A stretch of 64,000 bases of DNA, from the NCBI RefSeq assembly GCF_029894125.1, contig NZ_JARXYZ010000005.1, positions 124,001 through 188,000 on the forward strand, given 5' to 3'. Below the pieces are notes generated by a model. That model did no database searches, was not told the DNA's origin, and was given only the letters and a program-made list of their open reading frames with translations. Of this stretch, positions 44,508 to 55,171 are shown piece by piece; position 1 is the first letter of the stretch, and each line of letters opens with the position of its first letter. The position numbers and the translations under genes are program-made. This stretch comes from Kitasatospora sp. MAA19 (lineage in GTDB: Bacteria > Actinomycetota > Actinomycetes > Streptomycetales > Streptomycetaceae).

Positions 44508-44918
44508 GTGACCACCGCAGGCCCGTCGCCGCGCGCCCGCTCGACCCGGCAGCGTGCCGCCGTCTCGGCGGCCCTGGACGAGATCGAGGACTTCCGCAGC
44601 GCGCAGGAGCTCCACGACATGCTCAAGCACCGCGGGGACTCCGTCGGTCTGACCACGGTCTACCGCACCCTCCAGTCGCTCGCCGACGCCGGTGAGGTGG
44701 ACGTGCTGCGCACCGCCGACGGCGAGGCCGTCTACCGCCGGTGCAGCAGCGGGCACCACCACCACCTGGTCTGCCGGCACTGCGGCGCCACCGTCGAGGT
44801 GGAGGGCCCGGCGGTGGAGCGCTGGGCCAACTCGGTCGCCGCGGAGCACGGGTTCAGCGACATCGCGCACACCCTGGAGATCTTCGGCACCTGCGCGGAG
44901 TGCGCCAAGAAGCTCTGA
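44508..44918 (+). CDS. zur: Zinc uptake regulator Zur (Fur family)
   Basis: A 136-residue Fur-family repressor. The N-terminal winged helix includes TRQRAAVSAALDEIEDFRSAQELHDML and GLTTVYRTLQSLADAGEVD. Metal sites include the HHHHLVCRHCG segment and the structural Cys4 zinc (Cys89, Cys92, Cys129, Cys132). GTG 44508 has AGGAGG seven bases upstream, so the longer frame from 44469 is rejected. Zn-Zur should bind the palindromes at the znuA promoter, giving negative feedback on the whole operon. Confidence 0.93.
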   Translation: MTTAGPSPRARSTRQRAAVSAALDEIEDFRSAQELHDMLKHRGDSVGLTTVYRTLQSLADAGEVDVLRTADGEAVYRRCSSGHHHHLVCRHCGATVEVEGPAVERWANSVAAEHGFSDIAHTLEIFGTCAECAKKL

Positions 44919-44967
44919 GCGGACGGTCCGAGCGACAGGTCCGGGCAGACGGCCCGAGCACGAGTAC

Positions 44968-45008
44968 GGCGAAGGGCCCGCGGGATTCGCTCCCGCGGGC
45001 CCTTCGCC
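44968..45008. terminator. 18-bp bidirectional terminator between zur and uppS
   Basis: The arms 44968-44985 and 44991-45008 are perfectly complementary over 18 bp with a TTCGC loop. The hairpin sits between the convergent zur and uppS genes, 50 and 9 bp from their stops. Confidence 0.9.
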
Positions 45009-45016
45009 GCGTCGCG

Positions 45017-45856
45017 TCAGCGCTGGGTGGGCAGGTCCAGCGGCGCGGGGAGCTCGTTCGGGATCGCCCCGCCGAAGCGGCGGTCGCGCATCGCGTACTG
45101 CTCGCAGGCGCGCCAGAGGTCGCGACGGTCGAAATCCGGCCAGAGCACGTCCTGGAACACGAACTCGGCGTACGCGGACTGCCAGAGCAGGAAGTTGGAG
45201 GTGCGCTGCTCGCCGCTGGGGCGCAGGAACAGGTCCACGTCCGGCATGTCCGGGTGGTACATGTACTTGGCGAGGGTCTTCTCGTTGACCTTCTTCGGGT
45301 CCAGCCGGCCGGCCGCGACGTCGGCCGCGAGGGCCGCCGCGGCGTCCGCGAGTTCGGCCCGGCCACCGTAGTTGACGCACATGTAGAGCGTGACGGCGTC
45401 GTTGTCCTTGGTCTGCTCCTCGGCGACCTGCAGCTCCTGGACGACGCTCTTCCACAGCTTGGGCATCCGGCCCGCCCAGCGGACCCGCACGCCCATCGCG
45501 TCCATCTCGTCGCGGCGGCGGTGGATGACGTCCCGGTTGAAGTTCATCAGGAACTTCACCTCGTCGGGCGAGCGCTTCCAGTTCTCGGTGGAGAACGCGT
45601 ACAGCGAGATGTTCTTCACTCCGAGCTCGATGGCGCCCTTGAGGACGTCCAGCACGACCGCCTCGCCGACCTTGTGGCCCTCGGTGCGGGGCAGTCCGCG
45701 CTCCTTGGCCCAGCGGCCGTTGCCGTCCATCACGATCGCGACGTGGTCGGGGACCAGCTCGCCGGGGATCTTCGGGGGCTTTGCGCCGCTGGGGTGCGGG
45801 GTCGGGGGGAGGTACTCCCTTTGCTTGCCGCCGCCGAAGAGCCGTCGCGCTGCCAT
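45017..45856 (-). CDS. uppS: Isoprenyl transferase (undecaprenyl/decaprenyl diphosphate synthase type)
   Basis: A 279-residue cis-prenyltransferase that extends allylic diphosphates with IPP for cell-wall lipid carriers. The catalytic motif [25 protein letters not shown] contains Asp44. [17 protein letters not shown] [18 protein letters not shown] and the C-terminal [29 protein letters not shown] complete the signature. It lies four bases after the recO stop, so the two are co-transcribed. Confidence 0.94.
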   Translation of the reverse strand: MAARRLFGGGKQREYLPPTPHPSGAKPPKIPGELVPDHVAIVMDGNGRWAKERGLPRTEGHKVGEAVVLDVLKGAIELGVKNISLYAFSTENWKRSPDEVKFLMNFNRDVIHRRRDEMDAMGVRVRWAGRMPKLWKSVVQELQVAEEQTKDNDAVTLYMCVNYGGRAELADAAAALAADVAAGRLDPKKVNEKTLAKYMYHPDMPDVDLFLRPSGEQRTSNFLLWQSAYAEFVFQDVLWPDFDRRDLWRACEQYAMRDRRFGGAIPNELPAPLDLPTQR

Positions 45857-45860
45857 GTGC

Positions 45861-46607
45861 TCACTTCTCCACGTATCTCATCGAGCGGATGCCCCGCTCC
45901 AAATGCCACTGCAGATAGGCCGCGACCAGGCCGCTGCCCTCCCGCCAGTACCTCGGCTCGCAGGAATCGGCCGTCTGCCAGTCCCCTGACAGCAGCGCCC
46001 CGAGCAGTACCAGTGTCTCAGGGGAGGGTACGGCACATCCGGGCACTCGGCAGTCCGGGCAGAGCACCCCGCCGGCGGGAAGGGAGAAGAAACGGTTCGG
46101 CCCCTCCAGGCCGCACTTGGCGCAGTCGGTGAAGCTCGCGCCGTACCCGTTCACCGCGAGCGAGCGCAGCAGGAAGGCGTCCATCACCAGGTGCGATTCG
46201 TGCACCCCGGCCGCCAGCGTGCGCAGGCCGCCCACCAGCAGCAGGTACTGCTGGACGGCCGGCTCGCCCTCGTTCTCGGCGAACCGCTCGGCGGTCTCCA
46301 GCATCGCCGTCCCGGCGGTGTAGCGGCCGTAGTCGGTGACGATCGAACCGCCGTACGGCGCGATCGTCTCCACCTGGGTGCACAGCGGCAACCCGCGGCC
46401 GACCAACTCACTCCCCCGGCTGAAGAACTGCACGTCCACGTGCGAGAAGGGCTCCAGGCGGGCGCCGAACTTGGACTTGGTCTTGCGCACCCCGCGCGCC
46501 ACCGCCCGCACCTTGCCGTGCTGTCGGGTCAACAGGGTGATGATCCGATCGGCCTCGCCGAGCTTCTGCGCCCGCAACACGACGCCGTCGTCCCGGAAAA
46601 GACTCAT
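45861..46607 (-). CDS. recO: DNA repair protein RecO
   Basis: A 248-residue recombination mediator that loads RecA with RecR. The N-terminal OB fold starts [48 protein letters not shown]. The zinc site is formed by CAKCG and CPDC in the C-terminal domain. ATG 46607 has GGAG about ten bases upstream; the in-frame ATG 46616 is too close to it. It is operonic with uppS, as in other actinobacteria. Confidence 0.92.
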   Translation of the reverse strand: MSLFRDDGVVLRAQKLGEADRIITLLTRQHGKVRAVARGVRKTKSKFGARLEPFSHVDVQFFSRGSELVGRGLPLCTQVETIAPYGGSIVTDYGRYTAGTAMLETAERFAENEGEPAVQQYLLLVGGLRTLAAGVHESHLVMDAFLLRSLAVNGYGASFTDCAKCGLEGPNRFFSLPAGGVLCPDCRVPGCAVPSPETLVLLGALLSGDWQTADSCEPRYWREGSGLVAAYLQWHLERGIRSMRYVEK

Positions 46608-46726
46608 GGAAGCCATTCTCCCCCACCGACCGACAGCCGTGTTGCCCGCACCGGGTCCGTGGGGGAGGACCGTACGGTGCGGGTCACGGCGGGCCCGGAG
46701 GGGGGAGACGGGCCCGTTTTGTGGGG

Positions 46727-46805
46727 GATCGGAGATGGCTCGGAGGGATCGGAGACGGCTCAGGAGGGAGGGGACGGCTCAGGAGGGACGGAGACGGGAG
46801 GAGGT
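46727..46805. repeat. Imperfect tandem repeat of about 20 bp upstream of recO
   Basis: The motif GAGACGGCTCAGGAGGGA recurs about 3.5 times with small changes (starting near 46727, 46747, 46768, 46786). It lies between the TerB-like gene and recO. The plus strand is almost purely purine in the AGGAGGG segments. Confidence 0.7.
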
Positions 46806-46816
46806 CCGGTACGGAG

Positions 46817-47479
46817 CTAGTACGGAGCCCGGGTCGCCGCCTCCAGCAGCGCCCCGACCCGCGATTGCGGCAGGTCCAGGCAGCCCCCGACCGCGGCCAG
46901 CGCCTCGCGCTCCTGCGGCAGGTAGCGTCCGTCGGCCAGGGCGATCGCCGCGCCCTGCAGCAGCAGCCGCTCCCGGCCCTGGTGGGCCAGGTGCGGGGCG
47001 AGCGGTTCGAGCACCGCGTGCAGTTCCACGGCCAGGCCGCCGGCCATCCCGTGGGCGTCGTGCAGTTCACCGCCGAGCCCGGACAGCGCGGCGAGCGCGG
47101 CCAGCACCTGGGCCTCGCCGCAGTCCTCGAACCCGGCCTCGCGCACCGCCGTGCAGGCCGCGTCGCGGGCCGCCCGGTGGGCGGTGCCACCGGCCGCGAG
47201 CATGGCCAGCGCGATGGTGTACTGCGCGTCCCGCAGCATCGCGCCGAGACGTACGGAGGTCGGCTGCTCCAGGCTCTCGACGCCGTACCGGCCGCGGCAG
47301 CTGGTGCACTGCACGCTGCCGATCACCGGGCCGAGCGGGAGCACCGGGGTGCCCAGCAGCCGCAGCCACCGCCGGCCGTGTTGCCGGCGGTAGTTACGGT
47401 CCCCGCCACAGCCCGGGCAGAAGAAGTCACCGAGAACGTCAGTCCGCCACCGCGGGCGAACACCCCACAACCTGGTCAC
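46817..47479 (-). CDS. Zinc-ribbon / TerB-like hypothetical protein
   Basis: A 220-residue protein. The N-terminus carries a zinc ribbon (FFCPGCGGDRNY and VQCTSCRGRYGVE). The C-terminal all-helical region (MLRDAQYTIALAMLAAGG ... LLLQGAAIALADGRYLPQEREALAAVGGCLDL) resembles TerB-like domains, with the A-D-G-x acidic turn of that fold. Function is unknown; TerB proteins elsewhere bind metal and associate with membrane complexes. It is monocistronic, with a hairpin region upstream. Confidence 0.6.
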   Translation of the reverse strand: MTRLWGVRPRWRTDVLGDFFCPGCGGDRNYRRQHGRRWLRLLGTPVLPLGPVIGSVQCTSCRGRYGVESLEQPTSVRLGAMLRDAQYTIALAMLAAGGTAHRAARDAACTAVREAGFEDCGEAQVLAALAALSGLGGELHDAHGMAGGLAVELHAVLEPLAPHLAHQGRERLLLQGAAIALADGRYLPQEREALAAVGGCLDLPQSRVGALLEAATRAPY

Positions 47480-47674
47480 GGCGCCACTCCCCAGACATGG
47501 CAGACGGCCTGCACAACAATGGGCAGGTCACGCGACCGGACACCTGGGCCGTCCCACCGACCCGGCTTTCCGGTGGATCGATGTTGCCATGGTTACCGGC
47601 ACGTGTCAGTACCTCGAACGGCTTCCGACCCGAAAAAATGTGGCGCAGGACACAGCGGCCCCAGGCGCGACGAA

Positions 47675-47697
47675 GGGCCGCCCCGGAGGACGGCCCC
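47675..47697 (-). terminator. Hairpin after leuA
   Basis: GGGCCG (47675-47680) pairs with CGGCCC (47691-47696) around a C/G-rich loop, 22 bp beyond the leuA stop. The stem is short but GC-only. Confidence 0.55.
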
Positions 47698-47718
47698 GCC
47701 GCATGCCACTCGTACGAA

Positions 47719-49818
<2,100 letters not shown>

Positions 49819-49843
49819 TCATCGAGGCCTCACCCTGGGCCAC

Positions 49844-50866
49844 ATGACTGCAGCAGTACCGCTCTGTGCGATCGTCCCGCCGTACGTCCTGGACCGCCTC
49901 GCCGAGGCCGGTCACGAGCCCGCCGTCCGCTCCCTCGCGCTCGACACCGCGCACCGCGCGGCCCGCCTCACCGCTCCCCCGCCCACCGGCGGCCACCCGG
50001 CCCCCAGCCGGGTGATCGCCGACGACGGCCACAGCCAGCGGCTGCCCGGCCGCACCGTCCGCACCGAGGGCCAGGCCCCGGTCTCCGACCAGTCCGTCAA
50101 CCACGCCTACGACGGCCTCGGCGCCACCTTCGCGCTGTACGCCGACGTCTACGGCCGCCGCTCGATCGACGACCAGGGGCTGCGCCTGGACGCCACCGTC
50201 CACTACGGCCAGGACTACGACAACGCCTTCTGGAACGGCCAGCGGATGGTCTTCGGCGACGGCGACGGCCAGATCTTCGGCGACTTCACCGCCTGCATCG
50301 ACGTCATCGGCCACGAACTCACCCACGGCGTCACCCAGTTCACCGCCGGGCTGCAGTACCAGGACCAGCCCGGCGCGCTCAACGAGTCGGTCTCCGACGT
50401 CTTCGGCTCGCTGGTCAAGCAGTACGCGCTGCACCAGGACTCCGCCGACGCCGACTGGCTGATCGGCGCCGGACTGCTCGCCCCCGGCGTCCAGGGCGTG
50501 GCGCTGCGCTCGCTGAAGGCCCCCGGCACCGCCTACGACGACCCCCAGCTCGGCAAGGACCCGCAGCCCGCGCACATGCGGGACTACGTGAACACCGCCG
50601 ACGACAACGGCGGCGTGCACATCAACTCCGGCATCCCCAACCACGCGTTCTACCTGCTGGCCACCGCCCTCGGCGGCCCGGCCTGGGAGCGCGCCGGGCG
50701 GATCTGGTACGACGCGCTGACCGGGCGCCGGCTGCCCGCCGACGCCGACTTCACCGCCTTCGCCCGGGCCACGGTGGCCGCCGCCAAGGCCCGCTACCCC
50801 GACCAGACCTCGGTGGCGGACACGGTGACGGCGTCCTGGGCGCAGGTGGGCGTCAGCCCCGGCTGA
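49844..50866 (+). CDS. M4-family metalloprotease, protealysin-like
   Basis: A 340-residue thermolysin-family zinc protease. Zinc ligands are His157 and His161 in HELTH, with catalytic Glu158, and Glu181 in NESVSDVFG; the C-terminal HINSGIPNHAFY supplies the transition-state His. There is no signal peptide. Instead the N-terminus has the short protealysin-type propeptide with a P-P-Y-V-L (12-16) element matching the PPL precursor motif. Such enzymes act inside the cell or leave by an unknown route. The emfourin-like inhibitor gene follows 82 bp downstream. Confidence 0.9.
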   Translation: MTAAVPLCAIVPPYVLDRLAEAGHEPAVRSLALDTAHRAARLTAPPPTGGHPAPSRVIADDGHSQRLPGRTVRTEGQAPVSDQSVNHAYDGLGATFALYADVYGRRSIDDQGLRLDATVHYGQDYDNAFWNGQRMVFGDGDGQIFGDFTACIDVIGHELTHGVTQFTAGLQYQDQPGALNESVSDVFGSLVKQYALHQDSADADWLIGAGLLAPGVQGVALRSLKAPGTAYDDPQLGKDPQPAHMRDYVNTADDNGGVHINSGIPNHAFYLLATALGGPAWERAGRIWYDALTGRRLPADADFTAFARATVAAAKARYPDQTSVADTVTASWAQVGVSPG

Positions 50867-50948
50867 CGCCCACCGTGCCGATCGGCCTTAAGGTCACGGT
50901 CCGGGAAAAGCCCGGCAAACCCCCTCCCCGGGTAGCACCATGGACACC

Positions 50949-51215
50949 ATGCGTATCCAGGTGACCCGGACCGGCGGCCTCGCGGGGATCGTCCGCCATG
51001 CGGAACTCGACACCGTCGACCGCACGGACGCCCCGCACGTCCACGCGCTCGCCCGCGAGGCCGTCGCGGGCGGGCTGCGGGCCCCCTCGTACGGGGTGCC
51101 GGACGGCTTCCACTACGAGATCACCGTCGACGGCCGGACGGTGTACTGCGCCGACCCGAAGCTCACCGACCCGCAGCGCGAACTGGTGTCGCTGGTGCTG
51201 CGCGAGGGCGCGTAG
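50949..51215 (+). CDS. Emfourin-like inhibitor of the protealysin-type protease
   Basis: An 88-residue protein starting MRIQVTRTGGLAGIVRHAELDT and continuing VPDGFHYEITVDGRTVYCADPKLTD. Size, the R-x-G-G-x-A-G-x N-terminal motif and the position directly after a protealysin-like M4 protease match emfourin, the slow tight-binding inhibitor described from Serratia. It should block its neighbour inside the cell. ATG 50940 is an alternative start three codons upstream. Confidence 0.8.
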   Translation: MRIQVTRTGGLAGIVRHAELDTVDRTDAPHVHALAREAVAGGLRAPSYGVPDGFHYEITVDGRTVYCADPKLTDPQRELVSLVLREGA

Positions 51216-51280
51216 CACCCACCGCTCGTAGCACCCACCGCGCACAGCACCCCGGTACCGGAACACCGGGACACGGCGAA

Positions 51281-51302
51281 GGCCCGCCCAACCGGGCGGG
51301 CC
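51281..51302. terminator. Bidirectional terminator between emfourin gene and era
   Basis: GGCCCGCCC (51281-51289) pairs with GGGCGGGCC (51294-51302) around AACC. It lies between convergent genes, 18 bp from the era stop. Confidence 0.85.
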
Positions 51303-51320
51303 TCCACGGGGAGCCCGGGC

Positions 51321-52250
51321 TCAGAACCCGAGCTTGCGCAGCTGCTTCGGGTCGCGCTGCCAGTCCTTGGCCACCTTGACGTGCAGGTCCAGGTAGACCG
51401 GCGTGCCGAGCAGCGCCTCGATGTGCTTGCGGGCGGTGGTGCCGACGTGCTTGAGCCGCGCGCCCTTGGCGCCGATCACGATCGCCTTCTGGCTCTGCCG
51501 CTCGATGTAGACGTTGGCGTGGATGTCCAGCAGCGGGCGGTCCGCCGGGCGGCCCTCACGCGGGAGCATCTCCTCGACCACGACGGCCAGCGAGTGCGGC
51601 AGCTCGTCCCGCACGCCCTCCAGCGCGGCCTCGCGGATCAGCTCCGCGACCATGATCTGCTCGGGCTCGTCGGTCAGGTCGCCGTCCGGGTAGAGCGGCA
51701 TGCCCTCCGGCAGCAGCTTGGTGATCAGGTCGGCGACCAGCTCCACCTGCTTGTCCCCGACCGCCGAGACCGGGATGATCTCGGCCCACTCGATGCCCAG
51801 CTCCTCGCCGAGCTGGTGGACGGCGATCAGCTGCTCGGCGAGCCGCTTGGAGTCGACCAGGTCGGTCTTGGTGACGATGGCGACCTTGGGGGTCTTCTTG
51901 ATCTCGGCGAGTTCCTTGGCGATGAACTTGTCACCGGGGCCGAGCTTCTGGTCGGCGGGCAGGCAGAAGCCGATCACGTCGACCTCGGCCCAGGTGCTGC
52001 GGACCAGGTCGTTGAGGCGCTCGCCGAGCAGGGTGCGCGGCTTGTGCAGTCCGGGGGTGTCGACCAGGACGAGCTGGGAGTCCGGGCGGTGCACGATGCC
52101 GCGCACGGTGTGCCGGGTGGTCTGCGGGCGGTCGGAGGTGATCGCGACCTTCGTCCCCACCAGAGCGTTGGTCAGGGTCGACTTGCCCGCGTTGGGTCGG
52201 CCGACGAAGCACGCGAAGCCGGAGCGGTACGAGGAGGAAGGGGCACTCAT
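51321..52250 (-). CDS. era: GTPase Era
   Basis: A 309-residue GTPase required for 16S rRNA maturation and 30S assembly. The G1 loop is GRPNAGKST, G3 is DTPGLHKP and G4 is TKTD; the KH RNA-binding domain closes the protein (EMLPREGRPADRPLLDIHANVYIERQSQKAIVIGAKGARLKHVG). ATG 52250 is chosen over 52259 because GGAG then has usable spacing. Downstream is a convergent terminator; upstream genes on the same strand are a small membrane protein and a cytidine-deaminase-like gene. Confidence 0.94.
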   Translation of the reverse strand: MSAPSSSYRSGFACFVGRPNAGKSTLTNALVGTKVAITSDRPQTTRHTVRGIVHRPDSQLVLVDTPGLHKPRTLLGERLNDLVRSTWAEVDVIGFCLPADQKLGPGDKFIAKELAEIKKTPKVAIVTKTDLVDSKRLAEQLIAVHQLGEELGIEWAEIIPVSAVGDKQVELVADLITKLLPEGMPLYPDGDLTDEPEQIMVAELIREAALEGVRDELPHSLAVVVEEMLPREGRPADRPLLDIHANVYIERQSQKAIVIGAKGARLKHVGTTARKHIEALLGTPVYLDLHVKVAKDWQRDPKQLRKLGF

Positions 52251-52309
52251 GTGCTCCATTCTCCCTGATCACCAGAGCCGCGCCGTCCGGCCCCGCCCGC
52301 ACGGCCCGA

Positions 52310-52468
52310 TCAGCCCTTGCGGCCGCCCCGCGCGACCAGCGACATCACCACCAGGACGACCAGGAAGGCGACCGAGCCCCAGAGCCAGTACGGCGAGCCG
52401 GTCTCCTGCCACTTGCCCATCCCCATCACGAACAACAGCAGCCCGGCGAAGAACGCCACCGCCCCCAT
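52310..52468 (-). CDS. 52-residue membrane protein between era and the deaminase-like gene
   Basis: The frame starts MGAVAFFAGLLLFVMGMGKW at ATG 52466-52468 and ends VARGGRKG. Two hydrophobic helices (AVAFFAGLLLFVMG and WGSVAFLVVLVVMSLVA) are separated by a short polar loop, with a basic C-terminus. GAGGGGG lies nine bases upstream of the ATG. No family is recognised. The orientation and tight packing fit co-transcription with its neighbours. Confidence 0.65.
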   Translation of the reverse strand: MGAVAFFAGLLLFVMGMGKWQETGSPYWLWGSVAFLVVLVVMSLVARGGRKG

Positions 52469-52590
52469 GTGCCCAGCCCCCTCACCGGGTTCACTCCCCC
52501 GGTGAGATTATCTGCCAAGCCCGCGCAGGTGTTCGCCGGGTCGCCGCCGTCGCCCGACCCAACGGGCCCCAGCGGGGCCCCGGCGGGGCC

Positions 52591-52944
52591 TCAGCGGGCC
52601 TCGGTCGCCACCCGCAGCGTCCCGTCCACCCCGGCCAGCAGCACGGGCGTCCCGACCCCGCCGAGGTCCCGGACGGCCGCCAGGTCGGCCTCGGCCGGCT
52701 GCTCCGCCTCGCTCACCACGGCGGCCGCCTCCAGCGAGTTCGCACCGCTGGCCACCGCCATCGCCACCGCCGTCTGCAGCGCGCTGAGGCGCAGCGACTC
52801 CAGCGCGACCGTCCCGGCCACGTACGTCCGGCCGGTCTCGTCACGCACCGCGGCCCCCTCGGCGACGCCGTTGCGGGCGCGGGCCGAGCGGGCCAGGGTG
52901 ATGATCTTCTTGTCTTCGGGGTCGAGCTCGACGATGTCACTCAT
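52591..52944 (-). CDS. Cytidine deaminase-fold protein without zinc ligands
   Basis: A 117-residue protein in the locus that often carries a cytidine-deaminase annotation in Streptomyces. The fold is recognisable in ARNGVAEGAAVRDETGRTYVAGTVALESLRLSALQTAVAMAVASGA. However, the active-site C/H-A-E motif is replaced by L-S-A and no P-C-x-x-C motif exists, so it cannot hold the catalytic zinc. A non-enzymatic role, perhaps linked to Era or the adjacent CBS protein, is possible. ATG 52944 is preferred to 52956. Confidence 0.75.
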   Translation of the reverse strand: MSDIVELDPEDKKIITLARSARARNGVAEGAAVRDETGRTYVAGTVALESLRLSALQTAVAMAVASGANSLEAAAVVSEAEQPAEADLAAVRDLGGVGTPVLLAGVDGTLRVATEAR

Positions 52945-52975
52945 GCCGCCGAGCATAGGCGGCCCCCGCGGCGGC

Positions 52976-53521
52976 TCAGTGGCCGACCGGGTGGGTCGGA
53001 CCCGGGTTCGGCTTGAGGACCTTGACGAAGGTCTTCGGCCCGGACGGCCGCGCCCCCTCGTGCTCCGTGCGCTCGCGCCAGAACGGGTTGTCGTGCGGCA
53101 GGTGGCTGCTCACCCGGCCGTACATCCCGAAGGTCGTCAGGACCACTCCGAAGATGAACGCGAACAGCACGTTCGACATCCGGAAGTTCAGGATGTTGGC
53201 GTCCGGCCGCCCGAGCACCACCAGACCGTAGAAGCCGGACAGCACGAACAGCAGGCCGACCACCATGTTCAGGTCGGACGCGACGTTCCCGCCGATCACC
53301 GCCCCCGCCACCAGGATCGCGCCCACCACGATGGACAGGATGCTCAGCGCCCCGTTGGTCGACAGCCCGGCGATCCGGTCACCGTGCGTGGCGAGGAAGC
53401 CTGGTTCGCCGGCGAGTCCCAGGCACCCGAACACGATCAGGAAGATCCCCCCGAGCCCCGCCCCGATCCGCCACACCGTGACGAGGCGGGTGTTGACGGG
53501 CAGTTCGTCGTGCAGCTTCAT
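52976..53521 (-). CDS. DUF4383 membrane protein
   Basis: A 181-residue protein with four transmembrane helices (WRIGAGLGGIFLIVFGCLGL, ALSILSIVVGAILVAGAVIGG, DLNMVVGLLFVLSGFYGLVVL, VLFAFIFGVVLTTFGMYG) matching DUF4383. The hydrophilic C-terminus is Pro-rich. ATG 53521 is preceded by GGAGG at five bases. Function is unknown. Confidence 0.78.
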   Translation of the reverse strand: MKLHDELPVNTRLVTVWRIGAGLGGIFLIVFGCLGLAGEPGFLATHGDRIAGLSTNGALSILSIVVGAILVAGAVIGGNVASDLNMVVGLLFVLSGFYGLVVLGRPDANILNFRMSNVLFAFIFGVVLTTFGMYGRVSSHLPHDNPFWRERTEHEGARPSGPKTFVKVLKPNPGPTHPVGH

Positions 53522-53556
53522 GGCAACCTCCACCATGGCGTGGCTGACCTGCTGGC

Positions 53557-53793
53557 CTAGCTGTAGGGGTGGCTCCCCTGCATGTGCGGCACCTCGTGCA
53601 TGTAGAGCGAACCGCACTGCTGGCAGCAGCGCAGCCCGGTGCCCCACTCCTGCTCGGGCCGCGTCTCGGCGTCGTCGGCCATGCTGCGGCCGCAGAGCGC
53701 CATCGCGGGGTCGGACTCGCGTACCACGTGCCAGACCCTGACCCCGCCGGTCGCCCCCTGCGGGCCGTACTCCGCGCGAAGTTGATGCGTCAT
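53557..53793 (-). CDS. Small cysteine-rich hypothetical protein
   Basis: A 78-residue protein starting MTHQLRAEYGP. It has VWHVVRESDPAMALCGRSM, followed by GLRCCQQCGSLYMHEVPHM, so one Cys near the middle and a C-C-x-x-C with nearby histidines could form a zinc site. This is the pattern of small actinobacterial zinc-binding proteins that begin W-H-x-V. Function is not known. Confidence 0.6.
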   Translation of the reverse strand: MTHQLRAEYGPQGATGGVRVWHVVRESDPAMALCGRSMADDAETRPEQEWGTGLRCCQQCGSLYMHEVPHMQGSHPYS

Positions 53794-53826
53794 GCTGTCC
53801 ATGGTCGCCCCGCGACGGCGCGACCG

Positions 53827-55152
53827 CTACTCGCCGGGCTCCGTCCCGGCGTCGGCGGCCTTGCGGACCGGGGTCGCGACCATCGAGCCGATCCGGTTGC
53901 GGCGCCCGGCCGAGGACTCGGCGGTCAGCAGGATGCCGGTCAGCCCGGTGGCGGCGGGCTCGGGCAGCGGGATCTCGCAGGACGAGCCGGGGATCGGCAC
54001 CCGGCCGAGGTGCTTGGCCAGCAGGCCGCCGACGGTCTCGACGTCCTCGTCCTCCAGCTCGATGCCGAACAGCTCGCCCAGGTCCTCCACCAGCAGTCGG
54101 GCGGTGATCCGGTACGAGCCGTCGCCGAGGTCCTCGATCGGCGCGATCTCCCGGTCGTACTCGTCGGTGATCTCGCCGACGATCTCCTCCAGGACGTCCT
54201 CGATGGTGACCAGGCCGGCCGTGCCGCCGTACTCGTCGATCACGATCGCCACGTGCGAGCGGCGTTGCTGCATCTCGCGCAGCAGGTCGCCGGCCGGCTT
54301 GGAGTCCGGCACGAAGACGGCCGGGCGCATCACCGCGCCGACCTCCTCGGACTCCGCCTCCCGGTTGATGTGGGTGCGCCGGACCAGGTCCTTCAGGTAG
54401 ACGATGCCGACCACGTCGTCCTCGTTGTCCCCGACCACCGGGATCCGCGAGAAGCCCGAGCGCAGCGCCAGGGTGAGCGCCTGCCGGACGGTCTTGTGCC
54501 GCTCGATCATCACCAGGTCGGTGCGCGGCACCATCACCTCGCGGACGATGGTGTCGCCCAGCTCGAAGACCGAGTGCACCATCCGGCGCTCCTCGTCCTC
54601 GATCAGGTCGTCCTTCTCGGCGAGGTCGACCAGCGCCCGCAGCTCGGCCTCGGAGGCGAACGGCCCCTCCCGGTAGCCCTTGCCCGGGGTCAGCGCGTTG
54701 CCGAGCAGGATCAGCAGCCGCGGGATCGGGCCGAGCACCGCGGCCAGCGGCAGCAGCACGAAGGAGGCGGCGGTCGCGGTGGTGAGCGGGTGCTGGCGTC
54801 CGATCGTGCGCGGCGAGACCCCCACCGCGACGAAGGACACCAGCACCATCACGCCGAACGCCAGCAGCACGGCCTGCCAGGTCGGCTCGACGTTGCGCAC
54901 GCACACCACGGTGACCAGGACGGCCGCCGCCATCTCGCTGGCCACCCGGATCAGGGTCGCCAGGTTGAGGTAGCGGATCGGGTCGGAGGCGACGGTCAGC
55001 AGCCGCGCCGAGCCGCGCCGCCCGGCCCGTACGGCCTCCTCCGCCCGGAACCGGGAGACCCGGGAGATGCCCGCCTCGGCGCACGCGGCGAGCCAGCCGA
55101 GGACGACGAGCAGCACGGCACCGAGGATGAAGCTCGTACTTTCACCACTCAC
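53827..55152 (-). CDS. CNNM/HlyC-CorC-type membrane protein with CBS domains
   Basis: A 441-residue protein: an N-terminal DUF21 transmembrane domain (FILGAVLLVVLGWLAACAEAGISRVSR ...), two CBS domains (VMVPRTDLVMIERHKTVRQAL... and AVFVPDSKPAGDLLREMQQRRSHVAIVIDEYGGTAGLVTIEDVLEEIVGEI) and a C-terminal CorC_HlyC domain (YRITARLLVEDLGELFGIEL). The family exports magnesium or modulates ion transport, and is often labelled hemolysin. Its location directly downstream of ybeY is conserved among bacteria. Confidence 0.9.
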   Translation of the reverse strand: MSGESTSFILGAVLLVVLGWLAACAEAGISRVSRFRAEEAVRAGRRGSARLLTVASDPIRYLNLATLIRVASEMAAAVLVTVVCVRNVEPTWQAVLLAFGVMVLVSFVAVGVSPRTIGRQHPLTTATAASFVLLPLAAVLGPIPRLLILLGNALTPGKGYREGPFASEAELRALVDLAEKDDLIEDEERRMVHSVFELGDTIVREVMVPRTDLVMIERHKTVRQALTLALRSGFSRIPVVGDNEDDVVGIVYLKDLVRRTHINREAESEEVGAVMRPAVFVPDSKPAGDLLREMQQRRSHVAIVIDEYGGTAGLVTIEDVLEEIVGEITDEYDREIAPIEDLGDGSYRITARLLVEDLGELFGIELEDEDVETVGGLLAKHLGRVPIPGSSCEIPLPEPAATGLTGILLTAESSAGRRNRIGSMVATPVRKAADAGTEPGE

Positions 55153-55171
55153 AGGGGTTCGGGCTCCGCGC

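Noticed and set aside
46727..46805. CRISPR-like array
   Set aside because: The units are contiguous without unique spacers, so this is a simple tandem repeat.
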